A stretch of 64,000 nt of DNA from Sphingosinicella flava (GCF_016025255.1 NZ_CP065592.1:787122-851121); one strand, 5' to 3'. Shown: positions 51,921-60,371, counted from the first letter of the stretch. Made by a program: numbers and translations. The notes: generated by a model not told the origin, from the sequence alone.

Positions 51921-52622
51921 ATGTTTAGGAAGAGTGGAAGGCTGCTCGCGGCCGCGGGCGTCTGCGCCATGGCATCTGGCTGCGCGAATATGAACACGGG
52001 CGGCTATCTTGGGATGGTCGGCGGCGCTGCCGCTGGCGGTTATGCCGGGTCGGAAATGGACGACGGTAGCGGAACAATGACCGTGGTCGGCGCCGTAATC
52101 GGCGGATCGCTCGGCATGGTGCTGGGCAGCGGCGCGGTATCGCCCGGCGAAATGGCGCAAGCAGCCGTCGAGGCCGACGTCGTGGGAACGATTGCACAGG
52201 CATCGGCGACGCCTGCACCGGTCAACACTTATGGAACGGCGTCGAACTCCGCTCCCGGCACCGGAACTTCGGTCGGTGTGGCAACCCCGAACAATGCTCC
52301 GGCAGGGGAAGAACAGCTCGCTGACAAGGCGGTCAGCGTATATTTCATTCTAGGAATGGTGCCGACCGAGAAAAATACTCGCAATCCAATGTGTTACAGC
52401 AACACGTTCAGCGTGACGATACCCTTCAACCCCAGGGGTTGGGGCAACAATGGCCGTCTCCTTGAGGTGATCCAGCCGATGATGGAGACTTTCCGTTCGA
52501 AATGTGCGCAACTCGGCAGCGTTGTGCCCGGCCCGGTAAACTATGGAGCCAGCGACAACATCGCTTCGGGCTTCCCGCGTTCGGCGCCGCATGCCGAAGA
52601 TTACACGGTGGTAATGCCCTGA
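51921..52622 (+). CDS. glycine-zipper lipoprotein
   Basis: A 233-residue predicted lipoprotein. The signal ends in the lipobox MASGC (Cys near residue 21). Next comes a glycine-zipper segment (GGYLGMVGGAAAGGYAGSE and TVVGAVIGGSLGMVLGSGAV) that may insert into the membrane or oligomerise. The rest (about 90-233) is not recognised; it has three cysteines and several Asn/Pro-rich loops. The start at 51921 gives a proper signal peptide; the open frame reaches upstream into the MipA-like gene. Its terminator-like hairpin follows at 52665. Function unknown. Confidence 0.65.
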   Translation: MFRKSGRLLAAAGVCAMASGCANMNTGGYLGMVGGAAAGGYAGSEMDDGSGTMTVVGAVIGGSLGMVLGSGAVSPGEMAQAAVEADVVGTIAQASATPAPVNTYGTASNSAPGTGTSVGVATPNNAPAGEEQLADKAVSVYFILGMVPTEKNTRNPMCYSNTFSVTIPFNPRGWGNNGRLLEVIQPMMETFRSKCAQLGSVVPGPVNYGASDNIASGFPRSAPHAEDYTVVMP

Positions 52623-52664
52623 CACCAGGGAAGAGCTGCAGCCGCGTTTAAGCGGAGGCGGGTT

Positions 52665-52693
52665 AAGGGCGGCCAACAGGCCGCCCTTTCCTT
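52665..52693 (+). terminator. terminator after the lipoprotein gene
   Basis: AAGGGCGGCC-AACA-GGCCGCCCTT is a perfect 10-bp stem with a 4-base loop, followed by TCCTTTTG. It lies 43 bases after the lipoprotein stop. Confidence 0.85.
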
Positions 52694-52795
52694 TTGAGGG
52701 GAAGCGAACGAGCATTTGCCCATCTGACCTGGTACGTCCGAAGCCGCCAGCAAGTTCAGCATGACGGCGGCGTTTCCAGCCGCTAATCTCCAGTT

Positions 52796-53737
52796 ATGGC
52801 GAGGGCAAAGGCACGGCGGGCGCGGTCCCGTACTTCACGGCGAGGTTGGGGCGGCAGGATCCTTGGGTGGATTCTGAAGGGGATCGTCCTGTTCATCCTC
52901 ATGAGCCTCGCCTGGGTATTGCTCTACCGCTTCGTGAACCCGCCTGTCACCTTCACCATGATGGGTGACGTGATCGGCGGGCGTTCGGCCACTCGGGACT
53001 GGATGCCGCTGGGCGAGATCGATCCCGACATGAAGCGCGCCGTCATCGCGGCGGAGGATTCCAAATTCTGTTCGCATTGGGGCTTCGATCAGGACGCGAT
53101 CGCCGCCGCGATGCGCCGCAATGCGGAAGGAGGGGGCGTGATCCGCGGCGGCTCCACGATCAGCCAGCAGACCGCGAAGAACGCCTTCCTGTGGCAAGGA
53201 GGCGGCTATTTCCGCAAGGGGCTGGAGGCCTGGTTCACCCTGCTTATCGAGAATATCTGGGGCAAGCAGCGGATCATGGAGGTTTATCTGAACCTCGCCG
53301 AGACTGGCATCACCACTTACGGCGTCAATGCAGGCGCGCAGCGTTATTTCGGCAAGGATGCGTCGAACCTCACCCGCCAGGAGGCCGCGCGCATCGCCGC
53401 CGTCCTGCCGCTCCCCAAGAAGCGCGAGGCGGTCACGCCCACCGGCTTCACCCGCCGCTACGGCAACAGCATCGCGGCCCGCATCCGCGTGGTGGCGCGC
53501 GACAATCTCGACGCCTGCCTGGACGGCAGCGGGCGGATGGAGGCGGTGGAGCCGGAAGGGACACCCAAGACCAAGGCGAAAGCTGCGCCCAAGCAGAAGC
53601 AGCCGGTTGAACCGACCCCGCAACCGGAACGGGCGGAGGACTATATCCAGCCCATGAACGAGCCGGAAACCTCTTCCCCGGCCGAACCGGCCCCGCCCCC
53701 CGCCGACACGCCGCCCGTGGTGGAACCGGACGAATGA
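52796..53737 (+). CDS. mtgA: monofunctional biosynthetic peptidoglycan transglycosylase MtgA
   Basis: Polymerises lipid II into glycan strands at the inner membrane. The 313-residue protein has a basic N-terminus, one transmembrane helix (LKGIVLFILMSLAWVLLYRF) and a GT51 domain with the catalytic Glu in AVIAAEDSKFCSHWGFD, GGSTISQQTAKNAFLW and EVYLNLAETGITTYGVNAGA. The usual length is about 230 residues; here an extra 75-residue tail rich in Pro, Glu and Lys (PKTKAKAAPKQKQPVEPTP onward) follows the enzyme domain. The stop overlaps the next start (ATGA), joining it to a sensor kinase. Confidence 0.94.
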   Translation: MARAKARRARSRTSRRGWGGRILGWILKGIVLFILMSLAWVLLYRFVNPPVTFTMMGDVIGGRSATRDWMPLGEIDPDMKRAVIAAEDSKFCSHWGFDQDAIAAAMRRNAEGGGVIRGGSTISQQTAKNAFLWQGGGYFRKGLEAWFTLLIENIWGKQRIMEVYLNLAETGITTYGVNAGAQRYFGKDASNLTRQEAARIAAVLPLPKKREAVTPTGFTRRYGNSIAARIRVVARDNLDACLDGSGRMEAVEPEGTPKTKAKAAPKQKQPVEPTPQPERAEDYIQPMNEPETSSPAEPAPPPADTPPVVEPDE

Positions 53738-54870
53738 AGGGCGCGCGCGGCCATGACACGATCGGCGTCAGCATCCTTCTGATTGCCCTGCTCTATTGGT
53801 CGTCCTTCGTCATCCTGACGTCGGTCAGCGCGGTGATCGGCGGCTACCATTATGGCCTCATCAACCTGCCGCTCGATTTTTCGCTCATCACCTTCGCGAC
53901 GCTGACCGCGCTCGGCATTTTCAAGATGCTGTCGCGGCTGACTGCGCTTCCATTTCGGCAGCAGGCATTGATCGCCCTCGTCGCCATGTTCGCGATCGCC
54001 TTTTTGTTCGACATCGGGTTTCAGCTGATCCGCACCGTTTTCGGCCCGGACGCGGCGGAGCTGACGGTCGAAACCGCCGTTACGCGCGAGAATATCGTGC
54101 GCGGCGGCCTGTTCTGGTTCGTGCCCCTCTGCCTGTGGGCGGCGGCCGTCCTCGCTCTCCTCCACAGCGACGCCGCGCGGCGCCGGGAGCGGCAGCTGCT
54201 GACGGCGGAGAAGGAAGCCACTGTCCAGCTCGCGCGCGCCGCCGAAGCGGAGAGCAAGGCCGCGCGGTCCGAGCTCGCCATGCTCCGCGCCCAGCTCGAT
54301 CCGCATTTCATGTGCAACGCGCTGAATGCGGTCTCCGGCCTCATTCTGATGGGGCGTCAGGACGATGCCACAGCCACGATCGACCGGCTGGCCGCCTTCA
54401 TGCGCTCCGCGACCGAAATCGGCGACCAGGAAATCACGCTGCAGGACGAACTGGACATCGCCGAAGCCTTTCTGGCCGTGCAGGCCATGCGCTTCGGCGA
54501 CCGTCTGCGCCTCACGCTCGATTGCGATGACGAAATACTGGATGCGTTAGTGCCCAACTTCCTGCTCCAGCCTTTGGTTGAAAATTCGGTCAAATATGCG
54601 GTCGAACATTCGCCCGATCCGGTTGAGATCGTCATCGCGGCCCGGCGGGAAGGCGACACCCTGGTGCTGACGGTCAGCGACGACGGCAAGATCGCAGTTC
54701 CGGCCAAACCGGGAAGGAAAGGCGGTGTCGGCCTCACCAACGCACGCGCGCGGCTTGGCCTCCGCTATGGCCTGGCCGCCTCGCTGGAAACGGGCCGCCT
54801 GGATGGCGGCTATCGCACGATCATCCGCCTGCCTTTCAAGACACAGGAATCGGCGCCCAGCGCTGGATGA
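53734..54870 (+). CDS. LytS/YehU-type sensor histidine kinase
   Basis: A 378-residue kinase of the His_kinase (PF06580) class. Four hydrophobic segments fill residues 1-145 (for example VSILLIALLYWSSFVILTSV and LIALVAMFAIAFLFDIGF), followed by a coiled coil and the H-box LDPHFMCNALNAVSGLI, where the family usually has HFLFN. The ATPase region has VPNFLLQPLVENSVKYAVEH and GVGLTNARARLGLRYG. Such kinases normally pair with LytTR response regulators, but the next gene is on the other strand and is a GAF protein. Translational coupling to mtgA suggests it senses or controls cell-wall synthesis. Confidence 0.9.
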   Translation: MKGARGHDTIGVSILLIALLYWSSFVILTSVSAVIGGYHYGLINLPLDFSLITFATLTALGIFKMLSRLTALPFRQQALIALVAMFAIAFLFDIGFQLIRTVFGPDAAELTVETAVTRENIVRGGLFWFVPLCLWAAAVLALLHSDAARRRERQLLTAEKEATVQLARAAEAESKAARSELAMLRAQLDPHFMCNALNAVSGLILMGRQDDATATIDRLAAFMRSATEIGDQEITLQDELDIAEAFLAVQAMRFGDRLRLTLDCDDEILDALVPNFLLQPLVENSVKYAVEHSPDPVEIVIAARREGDTLVLTVSDDGKIAVPAKPGRKGGVGLTNARARLGLRYGLAASLETGRLDGGYRTIIRLPFKTQESAPSAG

Positions 54871-54871
54871 C

Positions 54872-55357
54872 TTAATTCGGGATGGCGATGCCCATTTTCC
54901 GGGACAGGATTGCCGCAACCTCCTCGGCAAGGCTTTGCAACGCCGCGACCGTATCGGGTGCGGTCACGACGCGCGGCGCGGGATCGATGGCGCAAAGGGT
55001 GCCGTAAAAGCTGCCGTCCGCCAGGATGATCGGCAGCGAGGCATAGCTTTCGAAGCCGTAGAGCATCGGCACCGGATGCGTGCGCCATTCCGGATCGGCC
55101 GCGACATGGTCGATCACGATCGCGGTGCCGCACTGGCGGATATCATTGCAGATCGTCGTCTTGATCTCCAACTCACTCCCGGGATCGAGGCCGAATTCGA
55201 TCCGGTCCTCCACCTGGCAGGCGATCCAGCGATCCTCCGTCACCCGCGCGACCGCAGCGAAGCCCATATGGGTGATCCGGCAAGCCTGGCGAAGGATATC
55301 CCTAATCGCCTCGTCGTCGCCGTGGGCGGCCGCCTCGGCGGCAAAGGCGTCCTTCAT
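54872..55357 (-). CDS. GAF-domain protein
   Basis: A 161-residue protein made of one GAF domain: AIRDILRQACRITHMGFAAV, IEFGLDPGSELEIKTTICND, VIDHVAADPEWRTHP, MLYGFESYASLPIILADGSF and GTLCAIDPAPRVV. GAF domains bind small ligands or cofactors. There is no output domain, so it may be a stand-alone sensor or a methionine-sulfoxide-reductase-like GAF enzyme; the cysteine in TTICNDIRQCGTA invites the second idea but the fRMsr set is not clearly present. The start at 55357 gives MKDAFAAEAAAHGDD. It lies downstream of ybaB by 46 bases and converges with the LytS-type kinase. Confidence 0.75.
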   Translation of the reverse strand: MKDAFAAEAAAHGDDEAIRDILRQACRITHMGFAAVARVTEDRWIACQVEDRIEFGLDPGSELEIKTTICNDIRQCGTAIVIDHVAADPEWRTHPVPMLYGFESYASLPIILADGSFYGTLCAIDPAPRVVTAPDTVAALQSLAEEVAAILSRKMGIAIPN

Positions 55358-55403
55358 GGTCGGCGCGACCCTGCACGCTGCGGCGTCATGATCAACCGCC
55401 GCC

Positions 55404-55727
55404 TCAAAACGGCATCTTGAAGCCCGGCGGCATGGGCAGACCCGCCGTGATCTTCTGCATCTGCTCGTTGGCCGCGACATCCGCCTTGGCGCGCGCGTCG
55501 TTGATGGCGGCGGCGATCAGGTCTTCCACCATTCCCTTTTCGGAGGGTTGAAGCAGGCTTTCGTCGACGCTGACGCCGATGATCCGCCCCTTGGCGCTGG
55601 CCTTGATCCGGACAAGGCCGCCGCCGGACACGCCTTCCACTTCGATCGTATCGAGATTGTCCTGCGCCTTCTGGAGCTCGGCCTGGGCCTCCTGGGCCAT
55701 TTTCATGATGTCGTCGAGGCTGGGCAT
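55404..55727 (-). CDS. ybaB: YbaB/EbfC family nucleoid-associated protein
   Basis: A 107-residue DNA-binding protein that forms a dimeric tweezer and is usually encoded after dnaX. Family pattern: MKMAQEAQAELQKAQDNLDT, EGVSGGGLVRIKASAKGRI, DESLLQPSEKGMVEDLIAAA and NDARAKADVAANEQMQKITA, ending LPMPPGFKMPF. It starts one base after the dnaX stop, so the pair is probably co-translated. The role in chromosome organisation is by family. Confidence 0.95.
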   Translation of the reverse strand: MPSLDDIMKMAQEAQAELQKAQDNLDTIEVEGVSGGGLVRIKASAKGRIIGVSVDESLLQPSEKGMVEDLIAAAINDARAKADVAANEQMQKITAGLPMPPGFKMPF

Positions 55728-55728
55728 G

Positions 55729-57327
55729 TCAGGCGCTCCGTCTTTCTTTTCCGGGATAGTCGATAAGCTCGGCGCCGGGAAACACCTCCCGCGCGGCCGA
55801 TACGATGGGATGGTCGAGGATCTTCTGCCTGTTCGCCTCCGCCGCCATCTTCTCCTGCTCGAGAAGGGTCGGCTCGGACGGCGCGTCGGAAATGGCGACG
55901 GTCCACTGGGCGCCGGTCACCGACTTGAGCGCGGCGGTGAGGTCGCGCTGGAAATCGCCGGGCAAGGGCTTGGCTGGCCGGATTTCCAGCGCCGGCGGCG
56001 CATAGCGGACGACGCCCGCATAATCGTGCAGCTGCTGGGCGAGCAACGCCTTGCCATTGCCCTGAAGCGCCCGAACCAGCGCCTCGAACGTGGCGGGCAG
56101 GGCCAGCATCGCCGTCTGGGGCTCCGGCGGAGGGGCGGCGGCGGACGCGGACGCGCGGGCGGGCACGGCCTCCCCGCTCATCAATTTTTCCATCAACGTG
56201 CCGGGATCGGGCATATCGGAAGCGTGGACGATGCGAAGCAACGCCATTTCGGCGGCCTCCATCGGCATCGCGGCGCTGTTCACTTCATTGAGGCCCTTCA
56301 GCAGCAGCTGCCACAGCCGGTGGAGCGCGGCATGGCCGAGGCGGCTCGCCCATTCGGCATAGGCCTCCCGCTCCTCGGCGGATTGCGCGGGATCGTCCCC
56401 GCCGCCGACCTTGGCCCGGGTGATGCCATGGACGCTTTCCAGCAGCCCTCGCACGATCGCGGAAGGCTCGACTCCCAGGTTGTGCTGCTCCTTCACCGCC
56501 GCCAGCGCGCCTTGCGCATCTCCGGCGAGCAGCAGGGCAAGCAGCCGTCGCACCGCGCCGCGATCGGACAGGCCGAGCATCCCCCTCACCTGCTCGGCCG
56601 TCACGCCCTCGGCGCCATGGGCGATGGCCTGGTCGAGGATGGAGAGGCCGTCGCGCGCCGAACCTTCCGCCGCCCGCGCGATCAGCGCCAGCGCCTCCGG
56701 CTCGACGGTGACGCCTTCCTTTTGCACGACCTCGGCGAAATGGGCGGCGAGCTGCTCGGCCGAAATGCGGCGGAGGTCGAAGCGCTGACAGCGCGACAGG
56801 ACCGTCACCGGCACCTTGTTCACTTCCGTCGTGGCGAGAAGAAATTTCGTATTCTCAGGCGGTTCTTCGAGTGTCTTCAAAAGCGCGTTGAAGGCGTTTT
56901 TCGACAGCATGTGGACTTCGTCGATGATGAAGACCTGGAACCGGGCGCCGAACCCGGTGTTGCGGGAAATATCGATGATTGACCGCATGTCGTCGACGCC
57001 GGTATGGCTCGCGGCGTCCATCTCGATCACGTCGACGTTCCGGCCCTCCATGATCGACGTGCAATATTCGCACACGCCGCAAGGATCGATCGTCGGGCCG
57101 CCCTGCCCGTCGGGTCCGACGCAATTCAGCGCCTTCGCCATGATCCGCGCCGTCGACGTCTTCCCCACCCCGCGCACGCCGGTCAGCAGGAAGGCATGCG
57201 CCAGCCTCCCGCGCCGGATGGCGTTGCCCAGCGTCCGGACCATCGCGTCCTGGCCGATCAGTTCGCCAAAGCTCTGCGGCCGGTATTTGCGCGCAAGGAC
57301 GCGATAAGGCTGGGGAGATTCGCTCAT
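55729..57327 (-). CDS. dnaX: DNA polymerase III subunit gamma/tau
   Basis: Clamp-loader ATPase of the replicative polymerase. The 532-residue protein has Walker A in LTGVRGVGKTSTARIMAKAL near residue 50, a zinc module with CGVCEYC (first Cys in ALNC), Walker B in VFIIDEVHML, and sensor 1 in LLATTEVNKVPVTVLSRCQR. The C-terminal 170 residues form the tau-specific part, ending in the polymerase-binding region. No evident slippery A-run for making a separate gamma form was seen. Followed by ybaB in the usual order; the SRP RNA gene lies upstream on the same strand. Confidence 0.96.
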   Translation of the reverse strand: MSESPQPYRVLARKYRPQSFGELIGQDAMVRTLGNAIRRGRLAHAFLLTGVRGVGKTSTARIMAKALNCVGPDGQGGPTIDPCGVCEYCTSIMEGRNVDVIEMDAASHTGVDDMRSIIDISRNTGFGARFQVFIIDEVHMLSKNAFNALLKTLEEPPENTKFLLATTEVNKVPVTVLSRCQRFDLRRISAEQLAAHFAEVVQKEGVTVEPEALALIARAAEGSARDGLSILDQAIAHGAEGVTAEQVRGMLGLSDRGAVRRLLALLLAGDAQGALAAVKEQHNLGVEPSAIVRGLLESVHGITRAKVGGGDDPAQSAEEREAYAEWASRLGHAALHRLWQLLLKGLNEVNSAAMPMEAAEMALLRIVHASDMPDPGTLMEKLMSGEAVPARASASAAAPPPEPQTAMLALPATFEALVRALQGNGKALLAQQLHDYAGVVRYAPPALEIRPAKPLPGDFQRDLTAALKSVTGAQWTVAISDAPSEPTLLEQEKMAAEANRQKILDHPIVSAAREVFPGAELIDYPGKERRSA

Positions 57328-57619
57328 GGGTCTACGTTAGCGGGTCTGCGCCGCCACACCAACCGTCATGCCAGCGATATAGCCCGCAAGACCTGGGTTC
57401 GACGACAAACCCATTGCGTCACCCCGGACTTGATCCGGGGTCTATGAACATTGCTCTATCCGAAAAGGTCTGTGTTCATGAATGCCGGATCAAGTCCGGC
57501 ATGATGGACGATGGAAAATGTGATGGCGCCGCGGCGAAGCCGCGCCGTCGATCCTCGCTTTGCAAGGTCGGCCGCGCTTGTGCGTCTCGGCGATAGCTAT
57601 CGCTATCTTCGTGTGCACT
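57328..57619. other. 292-base gap between dnaX and ffs
   Basis: No gene seen. A type C palindromic repeat occupies 57417-57507. The rest probably holds the dnaX promoter; GCGATAGCTATCGCTATC near 57589-57607 is an inverted repeat next to the 3-prime end of ffs. Confidence 0.45.
57417..57507. repeat. palindromic repeat type C, copy 2
   Basis: CCCCGGACTTGATCCGGGG hairpin, TCTATGAACATTGCTCTATCC, GTCTGTGTTCATGAA and TGCCGGATCAAGTCCGGCA hairpin. It closely matches copy 1 at 33229-33317 in layout and in the middle segment, which can itself pair (TGAACA with TGTTCA). Confidence 0.85.
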
Positions 57620-57718
57620 GCGCGGTAGGAGCCGGGCGACCCGGGGCGAAATCGTTACGGCTGCTTCCTTCCGGACCTGACCGGGTTGGCGACAGCACCG
57701 TCCGCCCGACTCCCGCGC
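57620..57718 (-). ncRNA. ffs: SRP RNA, small bacterial type
   Basis: RNA scaffold of the signal recognition particle. On the minus strand the apical part reads GGTCAGGTCCGGAAGGAAGC followed by AGCC, the Ffh M-domain binding helix with its GGAA tetraloop. The outer arms pair: GCGCGGGAGTCGGGCG at the 5-prime end with CGCCCGGCTCCTACCGCGC at the 3-prime end. The length of about 99 bases fits the 4.5S-like class. Its partners ffh and ftsY are at 26195 and 31670. Confidence 0.95.
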
Positions 57719-57745
57719 TGCATATGGCGGAGCCTTCGCGCTAAA

Positions 57746-58081
57746 TCAACGCCCCTGCATGTTGTGCGCGCCGGGCGGAATGCGGACGGAAAGGCTCTCC
57801 ATTTCCGCCGTCAGCCATATCTGGCAGGACAGGCGCGAAGTGCGCGTCGCGTGCAGGGCGAGATCGAGCATATCCTCTTCCTCCTCGCTCGCGCGCGGCA
57901 ATTTGCCGAAGTCCGCGGCCTCCACGATGACATGGCAGGTGGAGCAGGCCATCTGCCCCTCGCACGTCCCTTCAAGCGGCTGACCATCGGCTTGCGCGAC
58001 GTCGAGGAGGCGTGCGCCCGGTTCCGCCTCGACTTCGCTCAGCAAATCCCCCTTGGGCGAGAGAAAACGTACAAGCGTCAT
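57746..58081 (-). CDS. 2Fe-2S ferredoxin, adrenodoxin type
   Basis: A 111-residue electron carrier. The cluster ligands are in LEGTCEGQMACSTCHVIVEA (Cys near residues 40, 46 and 49) and the fourth Cys in RLSCQIWL near residue 86, the vertebrate-type/Isc ferredoxin pattern. In Fe-S assembly such ferredoxins donate electrons to the scaffold. The start ATG 58081 overlaps the stop of cysteine desulfurase 1 by four bases, supporting a functional link. The open frame that continues upstream is antisense-like reading of the desulfurase gene. Confidence 0.93.
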   Translation of the reverse strand: MTLVRFLSPKGDLLSEVEAEPGARLLDVAQADGQPLEGTCEGQMACSTCHVIVEAADFGKLPRASEEEEDMLDLALHATRTSRLSCQIWLTAEMESLSVRIPPGAHNMQGR

Positions 58082-59286
58082 GCCGCGAACCGCCTCTGCC
58101 GCCGCGCGGCGGCCATGATGAGATCGAGAGCGTGGAGCAGATCTTCCTCCCTCGTATAGCGTCCGAAGCCCAGCCGGATGCTCGCCCGCGCCTCGCGTTC
58201 GGAAAGGCCGAGGGCGGACAGGACATGGCTCGGCCGGCCCGATCCGCTCGCGCAAGCGGAGCCCGATGAAAAAGCGACATCGCGCACGCCCGAGATCAGC
58301 CGCGCGCTGTCCACGCCCGGCATCAGGATGTTGAGGTTGCCGCGATAGCGCGCATCGCCCGAGCCGTTCAGTATCCACTGGTTGCCGAAACGCTGCCATG
58401 CGGCGCTCCACAGCCGCTCGACATGGACATGATCCTCGTCCGCGCGTTCGGCCAGGAGCCGGGCCGCCTCGCCGAAGCCAACGCAAAGCGCGGGCGACAA
58501 GGTGCCGGACCGAACCCCGCCTTCCTGTCCGCCGCCATGCAGGAGCGGTTCCAGGGCCAGGCCGTCGCGCACCCACAAGGCGCCAATGCCTTTGGGTCCA
58601 TGCACCTTGTGCGCGGACAAGGCGATCAGGTCGCAGGCGTGCACGGGTAGGGGAACGCGACCAAAACCTTGCACCGCATCGCAAAAGAAAATCGCGCCTT
58701 TAGAATGCGCTATATCGGCAATCTCACAGATCGGCTGAACGACGCCAATTTCGTTGTTGACCAGCATCGCGGCAACGAAGCCGGTGCGCTCGTCGATCCT
58801 TTCCGCCGCCAGATCGAGGTCGATCAGGCCGTCAGGCTTCACCGGCAGAATATCGATATCGAAACCCTGCCCGCCGAGCCACGCCACGGTATCGAGCACG
58901 CAAGCATGTTCGGTCGCGAGGGTGACGATCTTGCGTTTCCCTTCGGGCAGCCGCGCCGCCGTGCCCTTGAGCGCCCAATTGGCGGCTTCCGTCGCGCCGG
59001 AGGTGAAATACAGCTTCCCGTTTCCCGGCGAAAGCCGGGGTCCAGTCCGCTCGGGTGGCGCTGCTGGGTTCCGGCCTACGCCGGAACACAAAGGTGCGGA
59101 TGCCAAATGTAGCGCCTCGATGGTGCGCTCCCGCGCCACTTCGACCGCCGCCGCCGCCTCCCGTCCCAGCCGATGCGGCGAGTGGGGATTGCCGAATCCG
59201 TCCTCGATCCATGGCCGCATCGCCGCCGCCACTTCAGGCGCTATCGGCGTGGTCGCCTGATAATCGAGGTAGATCGGCGTCTTCAT
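58078..59286 (-). CDS. cysteine desulfurase 1 (IscS/NifS type) with in-frame repeat insert
   Basis: PLP enzyme that takes sulfur from cysteine as an enzyme persulfide. The 402-residue protein has IYLDYQATTPIAPEV, FTSGATEAANWALKG, TEHACVLDT, the PLP Lys in LSAHKVHGPKGIGALW and the persulfide Cys in SSGSACASGSGRPSHVL. Residues about 63-88 (SAPLCSGVGRNPAAPPERTG then PRLSPGNG) have no place in the family and are encoded by a type A palindromic repeat at 59021-59090. Without the insert the length would be the usual 375 or so. It is flanked by overlaps with the ferredoxin and with desulfurase 2. Confidence 0.92.
   Translation of the reverse strand: MKTPIYLDYQATTPIAPEVAAAMRPWIEDGFGNPHSPHRLGREAAAAVEVARERTIEALHLASAPLCSGVGRNPAAPPERTGPRLSPGNGKLYFTSGATEAANWALKGTAARLPEGKRKIVTLATEHACVLDTVAWLGGQGFDIDILPVKPDGLIDLDLAAERIDERTGFVAAMLVNNEIGVVQPICEIADIAHSKGAIFFCDAVQGFGRVPLPVHACDLIALSAHKVHGPKGIGALWVRDGLALEPLLHGGGQEGGVRSGTLSPALCVGFGEAARLLAERADEDHVHVERLWSAAWQRFGNQWILNGSGDARYRGNLNILMPGVDSARLISGVRDVAFSSGSACASGSGRPSHVLSALGLSEREARASIRLGFGRYTREEDLLHALDLIMAAARRQRRFAA
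59021..59090. repeat. palindromic repeat type A, copy 3, inside cysteine desulfurase 1
   Basis: CCCGGC-GAAA-GCCGGG hairpin at 59024-59039, GTCCAG, spacer, CTGGG and the TTCCGGC-CTAC-GCCGGAA hairpin at 59069-59086. The reading frame of the desulfurase passes through it without a stop. Confidence 0.85.
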
Positions 59287-60371
59287 GCTGCCCGCTTCCG
59301 CGCCGCCATGTCGGCCCAGGCGCCCGCGAAGCGCAGCACGTCGCTTTCCGTCGTGGACCAGCCGAAGCTCACCCGCACCACCTCGCGCGCCACATCATCG
59401 TCCAGGCCCATGGCGGAAAGGACGCGGCTGGGCTTCAGGCTCCCCGACGAACAGGCGCTGCCCGCCGACACCGAAATACCCGCCGCGTCGAACTGGATAA
59501 GCTGCGCCAGCGCGGGGACGCCCGGCATGCGATAGGCGCCGATGGTGGGAATGCGCGGGGCCTCCGCCGCGACCGCCGTGCCGCCCGCTTCAGCGATCCG
59601 CGCATCGAGCAACGCGCGAAGACGGTCTGCTTCCGCGAGCCAATCCTTCGGCGCCTCCAATGCGGCGGCCATGGCGAGGATGCCCGGCAGGTTCTCCGTG
59701 CCCGGGCGGTAGCCATGCTCCTGCCCCCCGACCGCGTCGATCAGCCCGTAATCGCGTACCAGCAAGGCCCCGACACCCGGCGGCCCGCCGAACTTGTGGG
59801 CGGAGAGGACGATCATGTCAGCCTCGGGGAGCGGCAATTTGCCCGCCGACTGCGCGCAGTCGGCGAGGAGGAGACCGCCTTCTTCGCGTACCGCCGCTGC
59901 AATTTCGTCGAGCGGTTGAATCACGCCGGTCTCGTTACTGGCTTGCTGGATGGCGTAGAGTTTGTTGTGTTCCTGCGAAGGCAGGAGCCCAGTTCCGCCG
60001 TTCGAGCCGCTGGGCTCCTGCTTTCGCAGGAGCACAATACCGCTTGAGTCGACGGACAACCTCTCCGCGTCCGGCGTCAGTCTCAACACCGCATCATGTT
60101 CGACCGGCGATGTCGCCACCCCTTGCCGCCCACGCAGCGCAATCGCCAGCCCTTCGCTGGCACCGGACGTGAAGATCACCTCTCCATTCCAACCAAGCGC
60201 CGTCTTCATCCGCGCCCGCGCATCCTGCAGCGCCGCCTTCGCTGCGCGCCCTTCCCCGTGCGGCGAGCTTGGATTGGCCCAAGCGTCCATCGCCGCCGTC
60301 ATTGCCGCCTTGGCCTCCGGCCGCATCGGCGTGGTCGCGGCATGGTCCAGATAGATACGGTCTTGCGCCAC
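59283..60371 (-). CDS. cysteine desulfurase 2 (NifS-like) with in-frame repeat insert
   Basis: A second PLP desulfurase, 362 residues, only moderately similar to its neighbour. Visible: RIYLDHAATTPMRPEA, FTSGASEGLAIALRG, the PLP Lys in LSAHKFGGPPGVGALL, and the active Cys in VSAGSACSSGSLKPSRVL. A type A repeat at 59965-60036 is read in frame as about residues 114-137 (IVLLRKQEPSGSNGG then TGLLPSQEHN), just before QQASNETGVIQP. The GTG start at 60371 follows GGGAG; the frame open to 60479 is less likely. It overlaps desulfurase 1 by four bases. Two desulfurases in tandem may serve different acceptors, or one may be decaying. Confidence 0.88.
   Translation of the reverse strand: MAQDRIYLDHAATTPMRPEAKAAMTAAMDAWANPSSPHGEGRAAKAALQDARARMKTALGWNGEVIFTSGASEGLAIALRGRQGVATSPVEHDAVLRLTPDAERLSVDSSGIVLLRKQEPSGSNGGTGLLPSQEHNKLYAIQQASNETGVIQPLDEIAAAVREEGGLLLADCAQSAGKLPLPEADMIVLSAHKFGGPPGVGALLVRDYGLIDAVGGQEHGYRPGTENLPGILAMAAALEAPKDWLAEADRLRALLDARIAEAGGTAVAAEAPRIPTIGAYRMPGVPALAQLIQFDAAGISVSAGSACSSGSLKPSRVLSAMGLDDDVAREVVRVSFGWSTTESDVLRFAGAWADMAARKRAA
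59965..60036. repeat. palindromic repeat type A, copy 4, inside cysteine desulfurase 2
   Basis: TTCCTGCGAAGGCAGGAGCC, CAG, spacer, CTGGG, CTCCTGCTTTCGCAGGAG, flanked by GTG and CACAA as in copy 1. Arms use CCTGC in place of CCGGC. The gene frame stays open through it. Confidence 0.85.

Noticed and set aside
55729-57327. Programmed frameshift in dnaX to make gamma
   Set aside because: No A-rich slippery run followed by a hairpin was seen in the gene.
57759-58684. Long N-terminal extension of the ferredoxin
   Set aside because: The ATGA overlap with cysteine desulfurase 1 and the family length fix the start at 58081.
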